Under the pieces are notes generated by a model. The model saw only the letters and a program-made list of their open reading frames with translations. It did no database searches and had not been told where the DNA came from. This document shows, piece after piece, positions 1 to 12,075 of a stretch of 64,000 bases of DNA. The stretch lies in contig NC_052354.1 in NCBI RefSeq assembly GCF_009727055.1, positions 53,180,960 through 53,244,959 of the forward strand, in the 5' to 3' direction. A program made the translations under genes and the position numbers. The DNA comes from Benincasa hispida (Eukaryota > Streptophyta > Magnoliopsida > Cucurbitales > Cucurbitaceae). How positions within the stretch are numbered: the stretch's first letter is position 1; the number at the start of each line of letters is the position of its first letter.

Positions 1-724
1 GTTTTAAATAAAATATTAGCATGAAAGTGTTTTAAAATTTGATTAATGTGATTAACCAAAGTTAGGTGTCAAAGACAATTTAATATGTGATATTAAATTT
101 ATTTATTTTATTTAATTAAATTTATTTTAATTAAATAATTTCTAAAATATGAAAATAGTATTTCATATTTTCTCAAAAAAAAAATTGTTTTATTATAAAT
201 TTATTTTAATAAAAAAATTAGTTAGTAGAAAAATCCAATTGTTGGATTTTTCCACTAAGTGAATTTTGAAGTGGCTTATGCTAAGCTTGACACCTACATT
301 ATTCATGCTAATGGAGTTTGAAGTGGAAGTCATGGAAGAAGGATTTTTGCATATGTTTTGTTTATAAATAGGTTTTGATTTTCAAAAATTTAAAACTAAT
401 GCTTCCTTAATTTTTGAAATTATTCTTTCTCAAATTCTCTTTGACTCTCCAAATTAATTATTGAAATTCCCTATTTTTCACTAAAGTTTTGGTCCCACAA
501 CCGTGTTCTTCAAGCGGAGAATAGCGAGAATTTACCGTTGGTAGTGTCGACTGTGTTCTTCAACTGGAGAATAACGAGAATTCAACCGGAGACGAAGTTT
601 ATCATAGAAACTACAAAGTTTGTATCTCTAACTCTCTTTGCATGCTTAATCCTTAGTTAATTATTTGTAATTAGAGCGTTATGGTACATTACTTCCGCTG
701 TGCATGCTTCTTTTAATTCCAACA
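1..724 (+). repeat. Copia-type LTR, 3' portion (start may be outside window)
   Basis: The block ends at ...TTCCAACA (721-724), the usual 3' end of a copia LTR. A TATA-like TTATAAATAGG lies near 360, a short leader follows, and the stretch just before the end (ACTTCCGCTGTGCATGC) resembles the R/U5 end of plant copia LTRs. The bases after 724 are not a primer-binding site. They are the antisense integrase region of another copia element, so this is a 3' LTR or solo LTR inserted in the opposite orientation. No convincing TG start is seen, so the LTR may begin before position 1. No coding sequence is visible. Confidence 0.6.
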
Positions 725-2210
725 GTTGTTCATTCCAAGAAGCCGCAGAAAACGGACCACAAATGTCTGTATATATTAGTTCTAAGACGTTTGAGCATAT
801 GTTGATACCTAATTTTCTTATGTTTGTCTGTTTTCCCTTAATACATTCCACACAAATGTTGAAGTTATCTAAATCAAGGGAATCAAGAATTTCATCTGAC
901 ACAAGTCTTTGAATTCTTTGTTTAAAGATGTGACCTAAATTCTTGTGCCATAACATAGCAGAATTCTCATTTAATTTACGCTTTGTACCACATGAATTAG
1001 ATAACAGGGTCTTGTTAAATGAAGCAAAAGAATCAAGCATATATAAATTATCAATTAAAGAACCGGTACCAATAAGTTTGGAATCTTAAAAAATACTAAC
1101 TTTATTATTTCCAATAGAACAAAAAAAACCAAATTTATCCAAACTTGAAATAGAAACTAAATTTTGTCTAAATGATAGTACAACAAAAGTCTCCTTCAAA
1201 TCCAAATAATAAGTTTTTAAAAGTAATCTAAAATTCTCCTAGAACTGTTTTGTCATCGCCCACATAGACAAGTCTTTCAGCATTACTTGGCAGCCGGCTC
1301 GACAGGCAACCCTGCATTGATATGCTTATGTAAGTAGTAGCATTAGAATCTACCCACCAAGTATCTATAGGTACATAAGCTAAATTACTTCGGAAAAAAC
1401 CAAAGTAAGAAATTTACTCTTTTTTACATGCCACTTGGCGTACTTGGGACAATCTTTCTTGAAATGACCTTTTTTTTTGTAGAAAAAATATGGATTTTCA
1501 GTAGTTTGTTTCTTGCTCTTATTTTGCTTAGATGTCCCTTCTGCCGTCTTTTTCTTCTTATCACGAAAGTCAGTTGCCAAATGAGCACTTTATGTCCTTT
1601 CTCTCTTAATCTTATATTCTTCTTGCATACATTGTGAGATAAGCTCATTAATATCCATTTATCCTTCTGGGTATTATAGCTTATCTTAAATTGAGTGAAC
1701 AGGAAGAGAGATAAGTACCAAATGTATGAGTAGATTTTCATCTATCTCGATATCAAGTGCCTTTAATTTTCCTGCGAGATTGGACATTTCCATAATGTAC
1801 TTCCTTATGTTCTCATTGCTCTTATACCTCATAGAAGTTAAAGAAGTCAAAAGATTATTTGTTTCCCCTTTTTCGTTTTTAGCAAAATATTTCTCAATTT
1901 GAGCAAGGAACTTATTGGCATTTTCACTTTCCGTGATAGAGCCCCGAAAAGACTTCGGAATGGAGTGTCTAATGATCATCAGACACAAGTGATTTGACTA
2001 TTCTACTTCTCCATATTAGTTGTATTCGGTTGTTCCTTAGTAGAAATAGGTTTATCGATCCTTAATGCAAAGTCCAAATCCATACACTCGAAAAGTATCT
2101 TTAGGTTTTCCTTCCAAATCTTGAAGTTCGATCCATTCAACTTAGGGATTGAACTTAGATTTCCAGATATTTGAGTAATACCAACTAAAACAATAAACAA
2201 CAAAACATAT
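725..2210 (-). pseudogene. Ty1/copia gag-protease-integrase fragment, decayed
   Basis: Read on the minus strand from about 2210 downwards, decayed copia polyprotein pieces occur in the canonical order. A gag start resembling DUF4219 (PKLNGSNFKIWKENL, about 2160-2010) comes first. A UBN2-type gag core (KFLAQIEKYFAKNEKGE, 1985-1690) follows. Next is a CCHC knuckle region (FFYKKKGHFKKDCPKYAKWH, about 1500-1420; the first Cys is lost, reading FFYKKKGH). The protease active-site region is at about 1360-1250 (WWVDSNATT, where the family usually has DSGAT). The pre-integrase zinc region (LWHKNLGH, CVECIKGKQ) and integrase start (YTDICGPFSAASWN) lie at 1040-725. Several frameshifts and stops separate the pieces. 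The integrase ends abruptly at SWNEQ, where the plus-strand LTR begins. Reverse transcriptase and RNase H are absent. Confidence 0.85.
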
Positions 2211-2314
2211 ACTCACAATTAAAATATAACAAAATAATTTCACATATGTGACGGGCCCTTTTAACAAGATACTTAACACAATATTGATGTCAACCTTTGG
2301 GCAAAAACACCAAT

Positions 2315-3550
2315 TGTAAAAGGTATACTCAATGCAGTAATCAAAGTACTGACAATAAACTCGGTAAAAAAATAGTCGGTTAAAAAATAGTCTTTCTTTG
2401 GACCGACTATTTTTCCCATGAGCAATCCTTACAATTGCCACATACTTATTACCACATGCATATTCACAATTTGGCAAAATAATTATCTTCCTTTGGACCG
2501 ATAATTATTCGCATAAATCCATGAATATGTATATCTTATATTTTAGAACTAAACTAATCTAGATAACATAAGCTACTTTGGTAACATATTATTTTGACCA
2601 ATTCAATCTAAAATATAAGACACATTAATATAATAGTATTATTGTACAAAAATAATAGAAGAAGAACATCAAATAGTATGCACCAAAATTCACCCAATAA
2701 TTGCATACACATAATATCTCCAAATATCAATCACATTTAAATTTAAATTTACCATGTTATCGATCAATTGTACTTAAAACCATAACATGATTGATCAAAT
2801 TTAAATTTAATCCATGATAATGATCATTTAATTGGAACTTAGATGCACACAATTATCCATTCAAATTGAGATTTAAATTCGCATAATCATCCACTTTAAA
2901 AACTAGATCTTAAAATCACAAAAGTACTAATTAAAAATCCTAGATTTTAATACTACTAAGTCTATCGATTAAGAATTAAAGGGAAAAGAAAAAAAAAAAA
3001 GGGAAATATTCAATGGGCTTTTAGACCCATGGCCAGCAAAATCTACGACTCAAATTCATAATGCACAGCTTACACACGAAAACCCATGAAACCATAGTCC
3101 GCAATTGAATCGCCTGCAATGTCGATTGACTCTAGGATCATTTATATCAAATTGTCAAAAAAAAAAAAATAACATATTAAATTCAACTGAGATTGTTGAT
3201 AGCTTCAAGCTGACGATGACTTGGAGATAACTATTGTCTTCTCAACCAAAATTTTGAATACCCTTGTGATGTCTCTCTACATGGGATTCAACCGAGACTA
3301 AGTGCTTATAGTTTTGGTATATTGGGGACCATCGCCTCTTTATATACTAGTTTAATTAATGTTCCCATTAAATCCTAATTAACTAGAAATTAGCTTATAC
3401 TCATTAACTTCATATTCAATTAAGAATGTAGAGCCTTAATTCACATAATATGATCCAATCTAATAAAATAACTTAATGTGATAAATTATTAATCTACATA
3501 CTAGTCTATATTTTAAATAAACGTATTATTATTTAAATATATTTAACAAA
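2315..3550 (-). repeat. Probable 5' LTR of the antisense copia element
   Basis: Upstream (minus-strand sense) of the gag fragment, position 2315 starts with TG and is preceded by a degenerate primer-binding site (ACACCAATTG, the complement of CAATTGGTGT). A minus-strand TATA-like motif (TATATAAAGAGG) lies near 3340. The far end near 3548 reads ATTTAACA, which is TGTTAAAT on the minus strand and gives TG...CA ends. Two partial internal repeats built on TTTGGACCGA(C/T)(A/T)ATT lie at 2395-2510. The outer boundary is approximate and no target duplication was confirmed. Confidence 0.4.
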
Positions 3551-6500
3551 ATGTTGTCGATTTAAATACAGCTCAGTGGATAAAAGCATTAATTATCATT
3601 GAAGGTTGATCATCCGATTGTTAAAGGAAAAAAATGTTACTTTTTGAACCTTGTGATCAAATAAAAATCTAACATGACTAAAATGAAATTAATCAACCTG
3701 CCTTGAAATTTAAAATACTTAAATAAGATAGTACTTGCTCGAATTTTTTTTTAGAGAGAGAGGGGGAGAGGTATAACTTTTTAATGTTGATTTCATTTTT
3801 ATATCTTATAAATTTCACATAATTTTTTCCATAAAAGTGAAACACTATACATTTTTCTGTAAGATATATAAGGGTTTCTACAAAAGAGAAAACAAACTTT
3901 TAGCCCTTAATAACGAAAATAGTAATGGGACACATTTGGAAAATTTTGACTAAGAATGGAAAGAATTTTTGTACCCAAAAGAAATCTCCATCGTTTACCA
4001 TTTCAACTAATTTTCAAAAGGACAAGATTATCCGTTAGTGGCAGTTTTTTTCTTTCTATAAAAATACAGGGACATAATGTATTTATCCTCGGGTTACGCG
4101 TCCATTTGGATTTACTGGAGGAGAAAAAAAGTATTTTTCAAAAAAATTATTTTTATTTAAATATTTTTTATAAAAAAGATTAAAATACACTTGAAAAACT
4201 ATTTTGAGTGTGACTTTTTTTTTAACTAAACACTTGAAAATGTATTCTAAACACATCCCAAATCTCCTATTTCGTATATTTTGAAACTAAAAAAATAATA
4301 GTTTAGTTAATAAATTTTAGATCCATATGGAAAGATTTGATGATTCTTTTCTGACCTTTAGTGAGGTAAACAACATCTTTAATTGAGTTATGATCATGTC
4401 ATCCTATTTTTATATTTTAATTTTGAGCTTTTGGTTGCTTTGATCATTATGCTTCAAAAAATTTTATATCGATAGTAATACTTTCAACTTCTATCATTTT
4501 TTATCTTTTTACTTTCAAAAACATTTAGTTTAGTATTTAAACTTTTAGAAAATTATATTTTGATTTGATATCTTTTTTTTTATTTAATTTTTATAATAAT
4601 TTATATACGACATTACACTCAATCAATTTTTTGAAAGTTGATTACAACTTTATATTAAGGGATTTTCATAATATCAAAATTGTATTAGAATTTTGAAAAG
4701 AAAAAAATAACCAAATCACATTTTGTAAAAATATAAAGATGGAAATGAATGTTTTAAATATACAAAATCCCAAACTGATCAAAGAGTAAGTAAACAAAAT
4801 AGTCATTTTGTAAATATATATATATATATATATATGAACTAATAGGAATGTTTTTACACTTAATTTTTAAGTCCAAGTATAAATGTGAATACATTTTTTT
4901 TTAACTTAGAATATGTATAGAAATTAATGGATTTTTTTTTATAACTAATGGAAGTTATTTAGATTAGAAAAATTATTTTTGCTTAAAATGGTTGAATGTT
5001 GAGATGTACCCCACCTTTAGAGTCATGTGGACCCCACCTAAGAAACTAGTTTATAACTTTATATATATTAAAATTGACCTCATCCATTTTAAATACAAAT
5101 ATGCTTTTGGTTTAAAAAAAAAAAAAAAAAAAGTAAAAGCTTTGAATTTGATATTTTCTAAAGAAGGAAAAGGCATAAAAACATTAGAAATATAAGTTTC
5201 ATTTTTTAGGTTATGGTTGGCAAAAATTAATAAGCCTAAATTCTATTATTTTCGTCAATATGCCTACCAAGCTATTGATTCTAGATTAAAATATCTATTT
5301 TAGTCTTCCAATTTAAAAGATGTAATTATTTTATTTTGTTTTTAATAAATAGAAAAAAATATATGACTTCGAATAATTATAGTAATATAATGGTAACATC
5401 TATCAAAATCACATGAGTTGATTTAGTCGAGACAATATTGATATTAAAATATACGTTTCTGATAAAATTTAAACTTTAAAAAAATGCAATATATTAAAAT
5501 TTTATTGAATGATCTCTTATCTAAATTTAATTATATTTTATTACAATCTTATCTAATAAGATGTTGACATAAGAGAAATCCAATATATGGATGCTATCAT
5601 GACATTTGATAGCTTAAAATATATGTGGACTTTGCACTAAAAAAAAAAGGTAATTTAAAAAAGAGGAAAATGTAAAAGGAATAGACAAATATAGCACACA
5701 TGGAAAGTTGGAAACATCCTAGAAACTTCTTGAAAGGGATTTTTGTTGTTAGAAAAAAAAATATGCAAAACTAAACATTCCATTGCCTCTTCCTTTTGAT
5801 GAAGGGCCCTTTTTTCATTTCAAAAAAGAGGATGCTAAAGTGTAAACTATTCATGCTTTTTTGAAAAACTAAATGGTACTTTCTCTCCAATACCATGTGA
5901 AAAAAGAAAAAAGAAAATAAAATTTATGATGGATATGTTATTTTGTATACTAACATCATCTATAAATGACATATATTCATTTCTTTGAAATCAAAAGTTT
6001 GAATAAAAAATATTGCTTTACCAAAAGTTCGAATAAAATAATGTTTCTTTGTCAACTACCTAGAATTTAATATCTTACGGATTTCTTTAACACCCAAATG
6101 TTATAGAGTCGATGAGTTGTTCCTATGAAATTAGTCGATGTACATGTAAGTTGACCTGGACACTCACATATACAAAAATAAAAAAATAATAATAATAAAT
6201 GTTGTTTTATCCATGTGGTTAAAGTGACCTTTGATACTTAAGTCAAATGAGACATGGCATAATATAATTATTTAATAAAGATATTGCGTTCAGGTGGAAA
6301 TATGCATAAAAATAAAATGTCTAATTGACTTTAAGAACATGAGTATAGCTCTTTTTTATCAGGATATTAGGGGTCAAATCTTTCATTTACTAAAAGAATA
6401 TTATTGTTTTTTGAAAAAAGTTATTATTTAAGGATTAATTGGCTTTAGAGACATTTGTGAACACATGGACCTATTATCGAGTGACATATAGCAAGGAATA

Positions 6501-6640
6501 ATAGTGCTAGCATGAAAAAAAAAAAAAAAAAAACTAGTACTACCATAGTACATATTACTTCCATTTATTATTTGAGACGTCACTAAAAAATTTATTAATT
6601 TATTAATTTATTTCGTCGGCCCACATAACTCTTTGTTAAA
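3551..6640. other. AT-rich intergenic region without a recognisable gene
   Basis: No open frame here has a recognisable domain, and the few ORFs of 60-75 codons are low-complexity. The region holds homopolymer runs (for example around 5113-5132 and 6514-6532) and a TA microsatellite at 4814-4835. A short tRNA-like box-A motif (CAGCTCAGTGGATAAAAGCA, about 3570-3589) may be a SINE remnant. A MITE-like block is listed separately. Confidence 0.6.
4095..4260. mobile_element. MITE-like fragment
   Basis: The block begins GCGTCCATTTGGATTTACTGG and ends TTCTAAACACATCCC. On the opposite strand the end reads GGGATGTGTTTAGAA. This is the pattern of small plant elements whose ends read GTCCGTTTGG or GTGTTTGG, and the interior is AT-rich and non-coding. 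No target duplication could be fixed, so superfamily and exact borders are open. Confidence 0.35.
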
Positions 6641-7100
6641 CCGGTATGTCAATCTTAGATGGGGTGAATAGGGTTAATTTAAATTAATGAAAACTTTTGA
6701 CTAATGTGGATCCAATTAAATAAATCAATAAACTTTTTGTTAGCAATTAATTTAAACAATAATTTCAAACATATAATATCAACCCAAAATAATCAAGAGA
6801 CTGACGTAAACAAATTCAACAACAAATTGTAATAATTAATTTTATGCAAAGAAATATATTAACACATTAATTTCAAAATTAAATAGAAGAGGGATAGAGA
6901 AATTGACGCCGATAATTTTATAGTGATTCGATACAACCCAGCCTACATCCACTTCTCAAGCTCTTCTTAGGCATGTTACTATGAACTTGACTCTTTCCAC
7001 AACTTAGAATCGAACCACTACAACATTCTTTTTCGAACGAAAAACAAACCCGATCCTTTCCACGGTTGAGGATCAAACCTTTCTAATAATTCTTTTTCTG
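6640..7100. repeat. Interspersed repeat relic, unclassified
   Basis: The stretch opens with a GATGGGGTGAATAGGGTTAA motif and later contains GACGCCGATAATTTTATAGT and CCTACATCCACTTCTCAAGC. I remember this combination from a widespread plant retroelement repeat. There is no coding content. It abuts the truncated retroelement leader that begins at about 7101 and probably removed that element's 5' LTR and primer-binding site. Confidence 0.35.
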
Positions 7101-8718
7101 GGATCAAGAGCATCATATAAGCACTCAATTCGGTTTAATTTTGGCATGGCGGGTGTTTTTCATGAGTTATATGAAACTGCTGTACTGATATAGTTTTCTG
7201 AGTTTTGACATTTAATTTCTCTTTGATTTCTCGATTAAATTTGTAATAGGCTCTTGTTTGATGAGTTTATATGTGTTCTTAAGAGTCTGTAATTTATTTA
7301 AAGTCATTAGAGTTGAAATTAAGTTGTAATTGAAGAAACAAGTGAAGAAAGCCGAGTTGCAGATTTCAATTTTTAGCCTCTATTCATATCATCGTTGAGG
7401 TTTAAATGCTAGACGATCGTCTAGCTACGGACGCTAAACGATGTGAAGAAAAGCTAGACGATTGTGTAGCTATGGGCACTGAGCGTTGAAGTGTTGTGCA
7501 CTAGACAATCGTGTACCTGCAGAAGCTAAACGATATGTAAAGGCGCTATGCGATAGCGCTACACGATCGTGTAGCTTTGCGTGGGAGCTAAACAATGCGT
7601 TGAAATGCTATATGATAGCACTACACGATTGTTTAGCTTTGTGTGGTAGCTAAACGATACGTTGAAGCACTATGCGATAGTGCTACACGAACATGTAGCT
7701 ATGTGCGTGCTAAACAATCAAGAAGAGGCGCTAAATGATGGCGCTAAGTGATCGTGTAATACTGTCCAGCGCTAGACAATGGCACTACATGATAGTGTTA
7801 GGCACTAAGCGATCATGTAGCATTGTCCGGCACTAGACGATGGCACTAGATGATAGATGGAAGACATTACACGATCGTATAGCTTGGTCAGGCACTATAC
7901 GATGGTGTTACACGATCAGGAAAATACTAGACAATCGCCCAAGACGATGGTCGTCAATGCTAAACAATGAGCCTTAGCGAGATTTTGAGCATGGAACGAG
8001 AGTAGCTGGTTCGATCAGTTCTCTTAAGGTCCAATCCGGTTCAGACTTTGTTGGTCTGATTCAGACAGTTCGAGTCCGGTTCAAGTTGTTTGGGTTCGGT
8101 TTGGAGCGGTTCGAGCGGTTTGGAAGCGATTTTGAAGCTGTTTTGTAATAATTAGGTTTTTATTTACTTGTTTATGCCAAAACTAAAACCATATCAATTC
8201 GTGTTTAATAATTTGTGCATTTGATGTATGTTATAATTAAATAAATCTTGTATGTGCATACAGTATGCCATGTAGATTTAAAATCCCACCATAGGAAGCA
8301 TGTTACATGCATTGAAAATATGTTATAAATGTTATTATATACAGTATGCATGTTAGGGTCTCTTTTGTTTAATACAATAGTTATATTAGATATTGAATAC
8401 CTTTGTTGTATATTGTGGATGTTTAGCATGTCTAAAAATTTTGTAAGTTGTTATAAAATTGGGTTAGACGTTTAAAATCCATAACGAAGAACTGCATGCT
8501 CACTAGGTTAACAACTAGTTTTAATTATTAAAATAGATTGTTACCTTATAAAATTTGATTACAAACTCAAATCGGTTCATAAACCTATCTAAGGCTGGGG
8601 TACTTAAGTTGACGGTTTACGGAACACCTCCTACCTAAGGATTATGACCGAAAGATTGAGTATTGTTAACTAATTTTATGAGCTTGCATGAGCGGTGTGA
8701 GATTTAAAATAGTTTAAA
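7101..8718 (+). mobile_element. Copia-type leader fragment (element P), LTRs missing
   Basis: The opening (GGGATCAAGAGCATCATATA) is a decayed version of the primer-site region ATTGGTATCAGAGCATC. From there the sequence runs parallel to the untranslated leader of the element at 9736-16590: the stretch to about 7390 matches 11605-11880, and 8150-8718 matches 12230-12790. The two share GTGTTTAATAATTTGTGCAT-type sequence and TAGATTTAAAATCCCACCAT. Between those blocks is a family-specific palindrome-rich array (7408-7980). No gag follows, because at about 8718 the sequence switches to the antisense leader of another element. It is non-coding. Confidence 0.65.
7408..7980 (+). repeat. Palindrome-rich degenerate repeat array inside the leader
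   Basis: The segment is built from many diverged copies of a module like GCTA-ACGATCGTGTAGC separated by 10-30 bp. Two copies are perfect 18-bp palindromes: GCTAGACGATCGTCTAGC at 7408-7425 and GCTACACGATCGTGTAGC at 7558-7575. Further copies keep half-sites such as CTACACGAT, GATCATGTAGC, CTAGACGATGG and GCTAAACGAT. It is visibly richer in G and C than its surroundings. There is no open frame and no fixed spacer, so it is neither a tandem satellite nor a CRISPR array. The palindromes could form hairpins in RNA or cruciforms in DNA; that is inference. Confidence 0.8.
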
Positions 8719-9735
8719 CACTTAGATTAGGCCCTCCAAAGGGATGGTCGCTCCAGGACAACACGCAAGCGGACTATAGGAATCTCACGATGTAATCTAA
8801 TGAAAGAGACCGCGGGATACATTGACACCCGTCCCTCTCCCACCTACTATGAACATTTTCCCTATTCACCTTGTTATTGACCCATGCAAACACTTTTCAA
8901 AGGGAGGCCGCGCCCAGGACGACACGAAATCGAGCATGAATCTCACAGTATGAACTATTAGGGACGGGAGAGCTGAAATTTGATATATCACATGTACCAA
9001 TATCCTCCACTAAAGTATTATAATATTTTAAGGATTTTAGTATACTTAGTTAAAACCTGGCTAATGTATTTATCTAAGTCCTTTTAAATTTGCTCAGTAT
9101 AACATTTATATTGAATAATTAACAATACTTGATTTGATTTATTAAACTCTTTTAATAAAATCAATCATTTATTATATTTTCCCAATTCACCTTCCAGGTC
9201 GATTCCCAAGTAGAGATGTTCTATTTCCGTTAGCTTAAATACCTCCTTCTAGACAGAACCTTCCTTAGACAAAGGTCCTTTATGGACAATTATTTTATAA
9301 ATTTAATCTTTTAATTAAATTCATTTTAATCCCATTAGAAAAAATATAAGTCTACCTTGATTAATTTTAAATCATTTAAAATTAATTTGGACCTATGTTT
9401 GCATGCAACTCTTGATTATAGATTTTAAACTATCTCATTAAAACTATAACACTTATATTTTAATGCTTTATTAAAACTTATAAATTTGCATCTAAAGACA
9501 TCGGTTAAATACAACAATTATATTTATCTAAGTAATGTCATGCTCAATGCAAATTCCATTTTCATTTAATAAATATAACACTTATATAAATCATACACGA
9601 AAAACAAGCATTCATATACAACATTCCACTATTTATTATAACAATTTTAACATATAATATGATGCATGGACATGCATAGGTTAATCATACATCACTAACA
9701 TAACACTTATATCATGATGCATGAGCATGCTATCA
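8719..9735 (-). mobile_element. Distal part of the antisense copia leader (element M)
   Basis: Read on the minus strand, this matches the gag-proximal leader of the plus element. The reverse complement of 8740-8960 contains CGTGAGATTCCTATAGTCCG and ATTTCGTGTCGTCCTGG followed by AAAGTGTTTGCATG. These align with 13520-13570 and with the repeats at 13080-13290 (TTCATGCGGTACTTCGTG, AAAGTGTTTGCGTG). It therefore belongs to the minus-strand element whose LTR is at 17529-19360, separated from it by the insertion at 9736-16590. It is non-coding and no gag is present. Confidence 0.55.
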
Positions 9736-11594
9736 TGTTGGGTTTTATGTCCTAAAACTCGTGGTTTTAAACAATAAAACTTATTCTGAAAATTCAATAA
9801 GTTGTTATTGAATATATGAATTGCTTATTTTGTTTTAGAAATAAATCCAATAAACTAAAAGATCCATGACTATTACATGAGTACTTGAACTTTTTGTGGA
9901 GACATAAAAGTGAATCAGGTTCGAGTAAATGTCAAAATGATCTATAGTATATGAATGAGGTTGGGTGCCTTATTTTGGTAACACTATTGGATGCAGTCCA
10001 CTCTGTAGTTGTTTCAAAGAGTTGTAAAGTGCTACAGATGAAGTGATCCTAATTCATACATGTTATGACATGAGGAGTGGGGGCGTCCTATACAATGAGT
10101 TTGTACAAGATCGGACCACGAAATTAGTCACTCTTACTTTATAACATTGTTTACTATTTAACTGACTATTTTAAAGCGATGACCTAGGTAACTTACTATG
10201 AACTCCTGTTTATTCGGGATTATTCTTAGATTTGCATACATAAGGGTTGGCTCAACAGCGCCGACTCAATAAACCTCCATTTCAGGGGTAAGAACGGGTC
10301 GATAGTTGAGGACATATGATGCAAGATGGAATTTACTCTTACCCGCTTTCAGGGATAGTAGAGAGGTTGTTCCCTTAAGTGCTGACTTCAGGTCTTGAAC
10401 AAGGGGTCCCACCCTCTCATTGACCCAAGAGAGACTCGGTTTGTTGATCGGATCACAAACCAGTTCATTAGAGGATTAGTGGGACTTAAGGAACAAGAGG
10501 TAATCTCGGAGGGTAAAATAGATATTTGACCTAACCGTTATTACGAACAACCTGTGAAGGGTTAAATTACTAATAATGGTTATATCGAGTGGACATAATA
10601 TATCTACAGTGAGGGAAGTACAACTATGGGCTTTAGTGGAGTAACTCATTAGTTAATGAATGAGGATTAATTCAGTGTAAAAAGTTTAGCCAATTAATCT
10701 CGGATCATTGGAGCCCATGATCTGTAGGTCTATGAGTCCCCCCTACTAGCTCGTAAACAGATTAGCCTTGGAGTAGCATGATAAGTTAATTTGAAACGTT
10801 CAAATTAGAATTAAGGGAATTTATAATTATATGTGATATAATTACGCGTTTAATTTTGGAATTAAACGGAATTGGAGAATCAATTAATATATAAATATGA
10901 TTTAAATATTAAATTCATGAATAGGGATTCATGATGGTGGAATTTGTGTAAAATTATTTGATATTAAATTAATTATAATTAATTCTTTATTATTAATTTT
11001 TATTAAAAAATTAATTAATAAATTAATTTTGTAAAATTAATAAAGTTTTAATTTTGAAAAACAAAATTTATTTTAGAAAAACAAAATTTATTTTAGAAAT
11101 CATTTGAAAATCAAAATTTGAAAACATGAAAATGGAAAAGTGGGAGAACTCCACTTTCTCAACCAAGTAGCTCACATAATTTCCACCTCATTCTTCATTC
11201 AATCTTTTAAGCATGAGGTGCTCTTCATGAAACTTTCTTATTAGCATGATGGTCTTGTAATAATTAAGGAAGATTGGACAAAGAATCGAGCATGCATTAG
11301 TTAGTTTTTGTTGAAAAACTTAGTTTCTTCTCCAAATTCCCTTCATTCAAGCTTATTTTAAGTCCCACAACTCAATCTAAGGGTCTAAAAGAATAGTAGG
11401 GAAGACCTTGAGGTGGTTCACAAGAAGATTTGGAAAATATTTACAACTGAATTCGAGTTTCAAAAGGTTCTACAAAGGTATGACTTGAAACCCTCTTATT
11501 ATTGTATGAGCATGCTTTATTTATAGCCAAAATTAATGAATTAGAATGCTTATTGATCCTTGTTGCTTTTATTGCATGTTGATATAATCCTACA
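9736..11594 (+). repeat. 5' LTR of the internally deleted element
   Basis: It starts TGTTGGGTTTTATGTCC and ends GATATAATCCTACA, directly followed by ATTGGTATCAGAGC. At about 1.86 kb it is long for a copia LTR. It is non-coding. The same sequence family recurs at 14743-16590 (+) and, in antisense, at 17529-19360, 36071-44532 (split), 36321-38205 and 39231-40983. Confidence 0.85.
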
Positions 11595-11596
11595 AT

Positions 11597-11608
11597 TGGT
11601 ATCAGAGC
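11597..11608 (+). other. Primer-binding site (initiator tRNA-Met)
   Basis: TGGTATCAGAGC lies two bases after the LTR end. It is complementary to the 3' end of plant initiator tRNA-Met and is the standard minus-strand priming site of Ty1/copia elements. Confidence 0.9.
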
Positions 11609-11884
11609 ATCATTTAAAGTATTCAATTTGGTTTAGTTTTAGTGTGGTGGGTGTTTTTTCATGAGATATATGAAAATTGTGAACTAATATGGTTTTCTAA
11701 GATTTGGCATTTAAATTCTCTTTGATTCCTTTGTTAAATTTGTTATTGGCTCTTCTTTAATGAGCTTATATGTGTGCTCAAAAGTATATATATATTTATT
11801 TGGAGTCATTATAGTTGAAATTAAGTTGAAATTGAAGAAAGAAGTAAAGAAGGCCTAGTTGCAGAAAACTGGATCGTGAGCTTC

Positions 11885-12075
11885 TATCTAGGCAGCGTTG
11901 CAACACTGCCTTTGAACGTCGCAACGCTGCTCATAATCGAGCGAGCATCGAGTATCATCGAGGAAGCGAGGATCGAGTTTTCTTCTACCAGCCGTCAAGT
12001 AACGAGTATCAGACGATCCAAAAGCGAGTTTGACCGGCTTGACGAGTTTGAGCGAGCGAGGATTGACCGGTTTGA
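11885..12075 (+). repeat. Leader variable module with near-palindromes
   Basis: At the same place in the leader where element P has its palindrome array, this element has a different G+C-richer module. It carries the near-palindrome GCAGCGTTGCAACACTGC (11892-11909, one mismatch pair) and then TCGCAACGCTGC. CGAGTATCATCGAGGAAGCG and related CGAG-type repeats follow to about 12070. The short ORFs through it carry no domain. On both sides the leader sequence is shared with element P, so only this module differs. Confidence 0.55.

Noticed and set aside
3568..3650. Functional tRNA gene
   Set aside because: Only an A-box-like motif is present; no cloverleaf, anticodon arm or B box could be formed.
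7408..7980. CRISPR-like array
   Set aside because: The repeats are diverged, have irregular spacing and no unique spacers of constant length, and lie in a plant retroelement leader.
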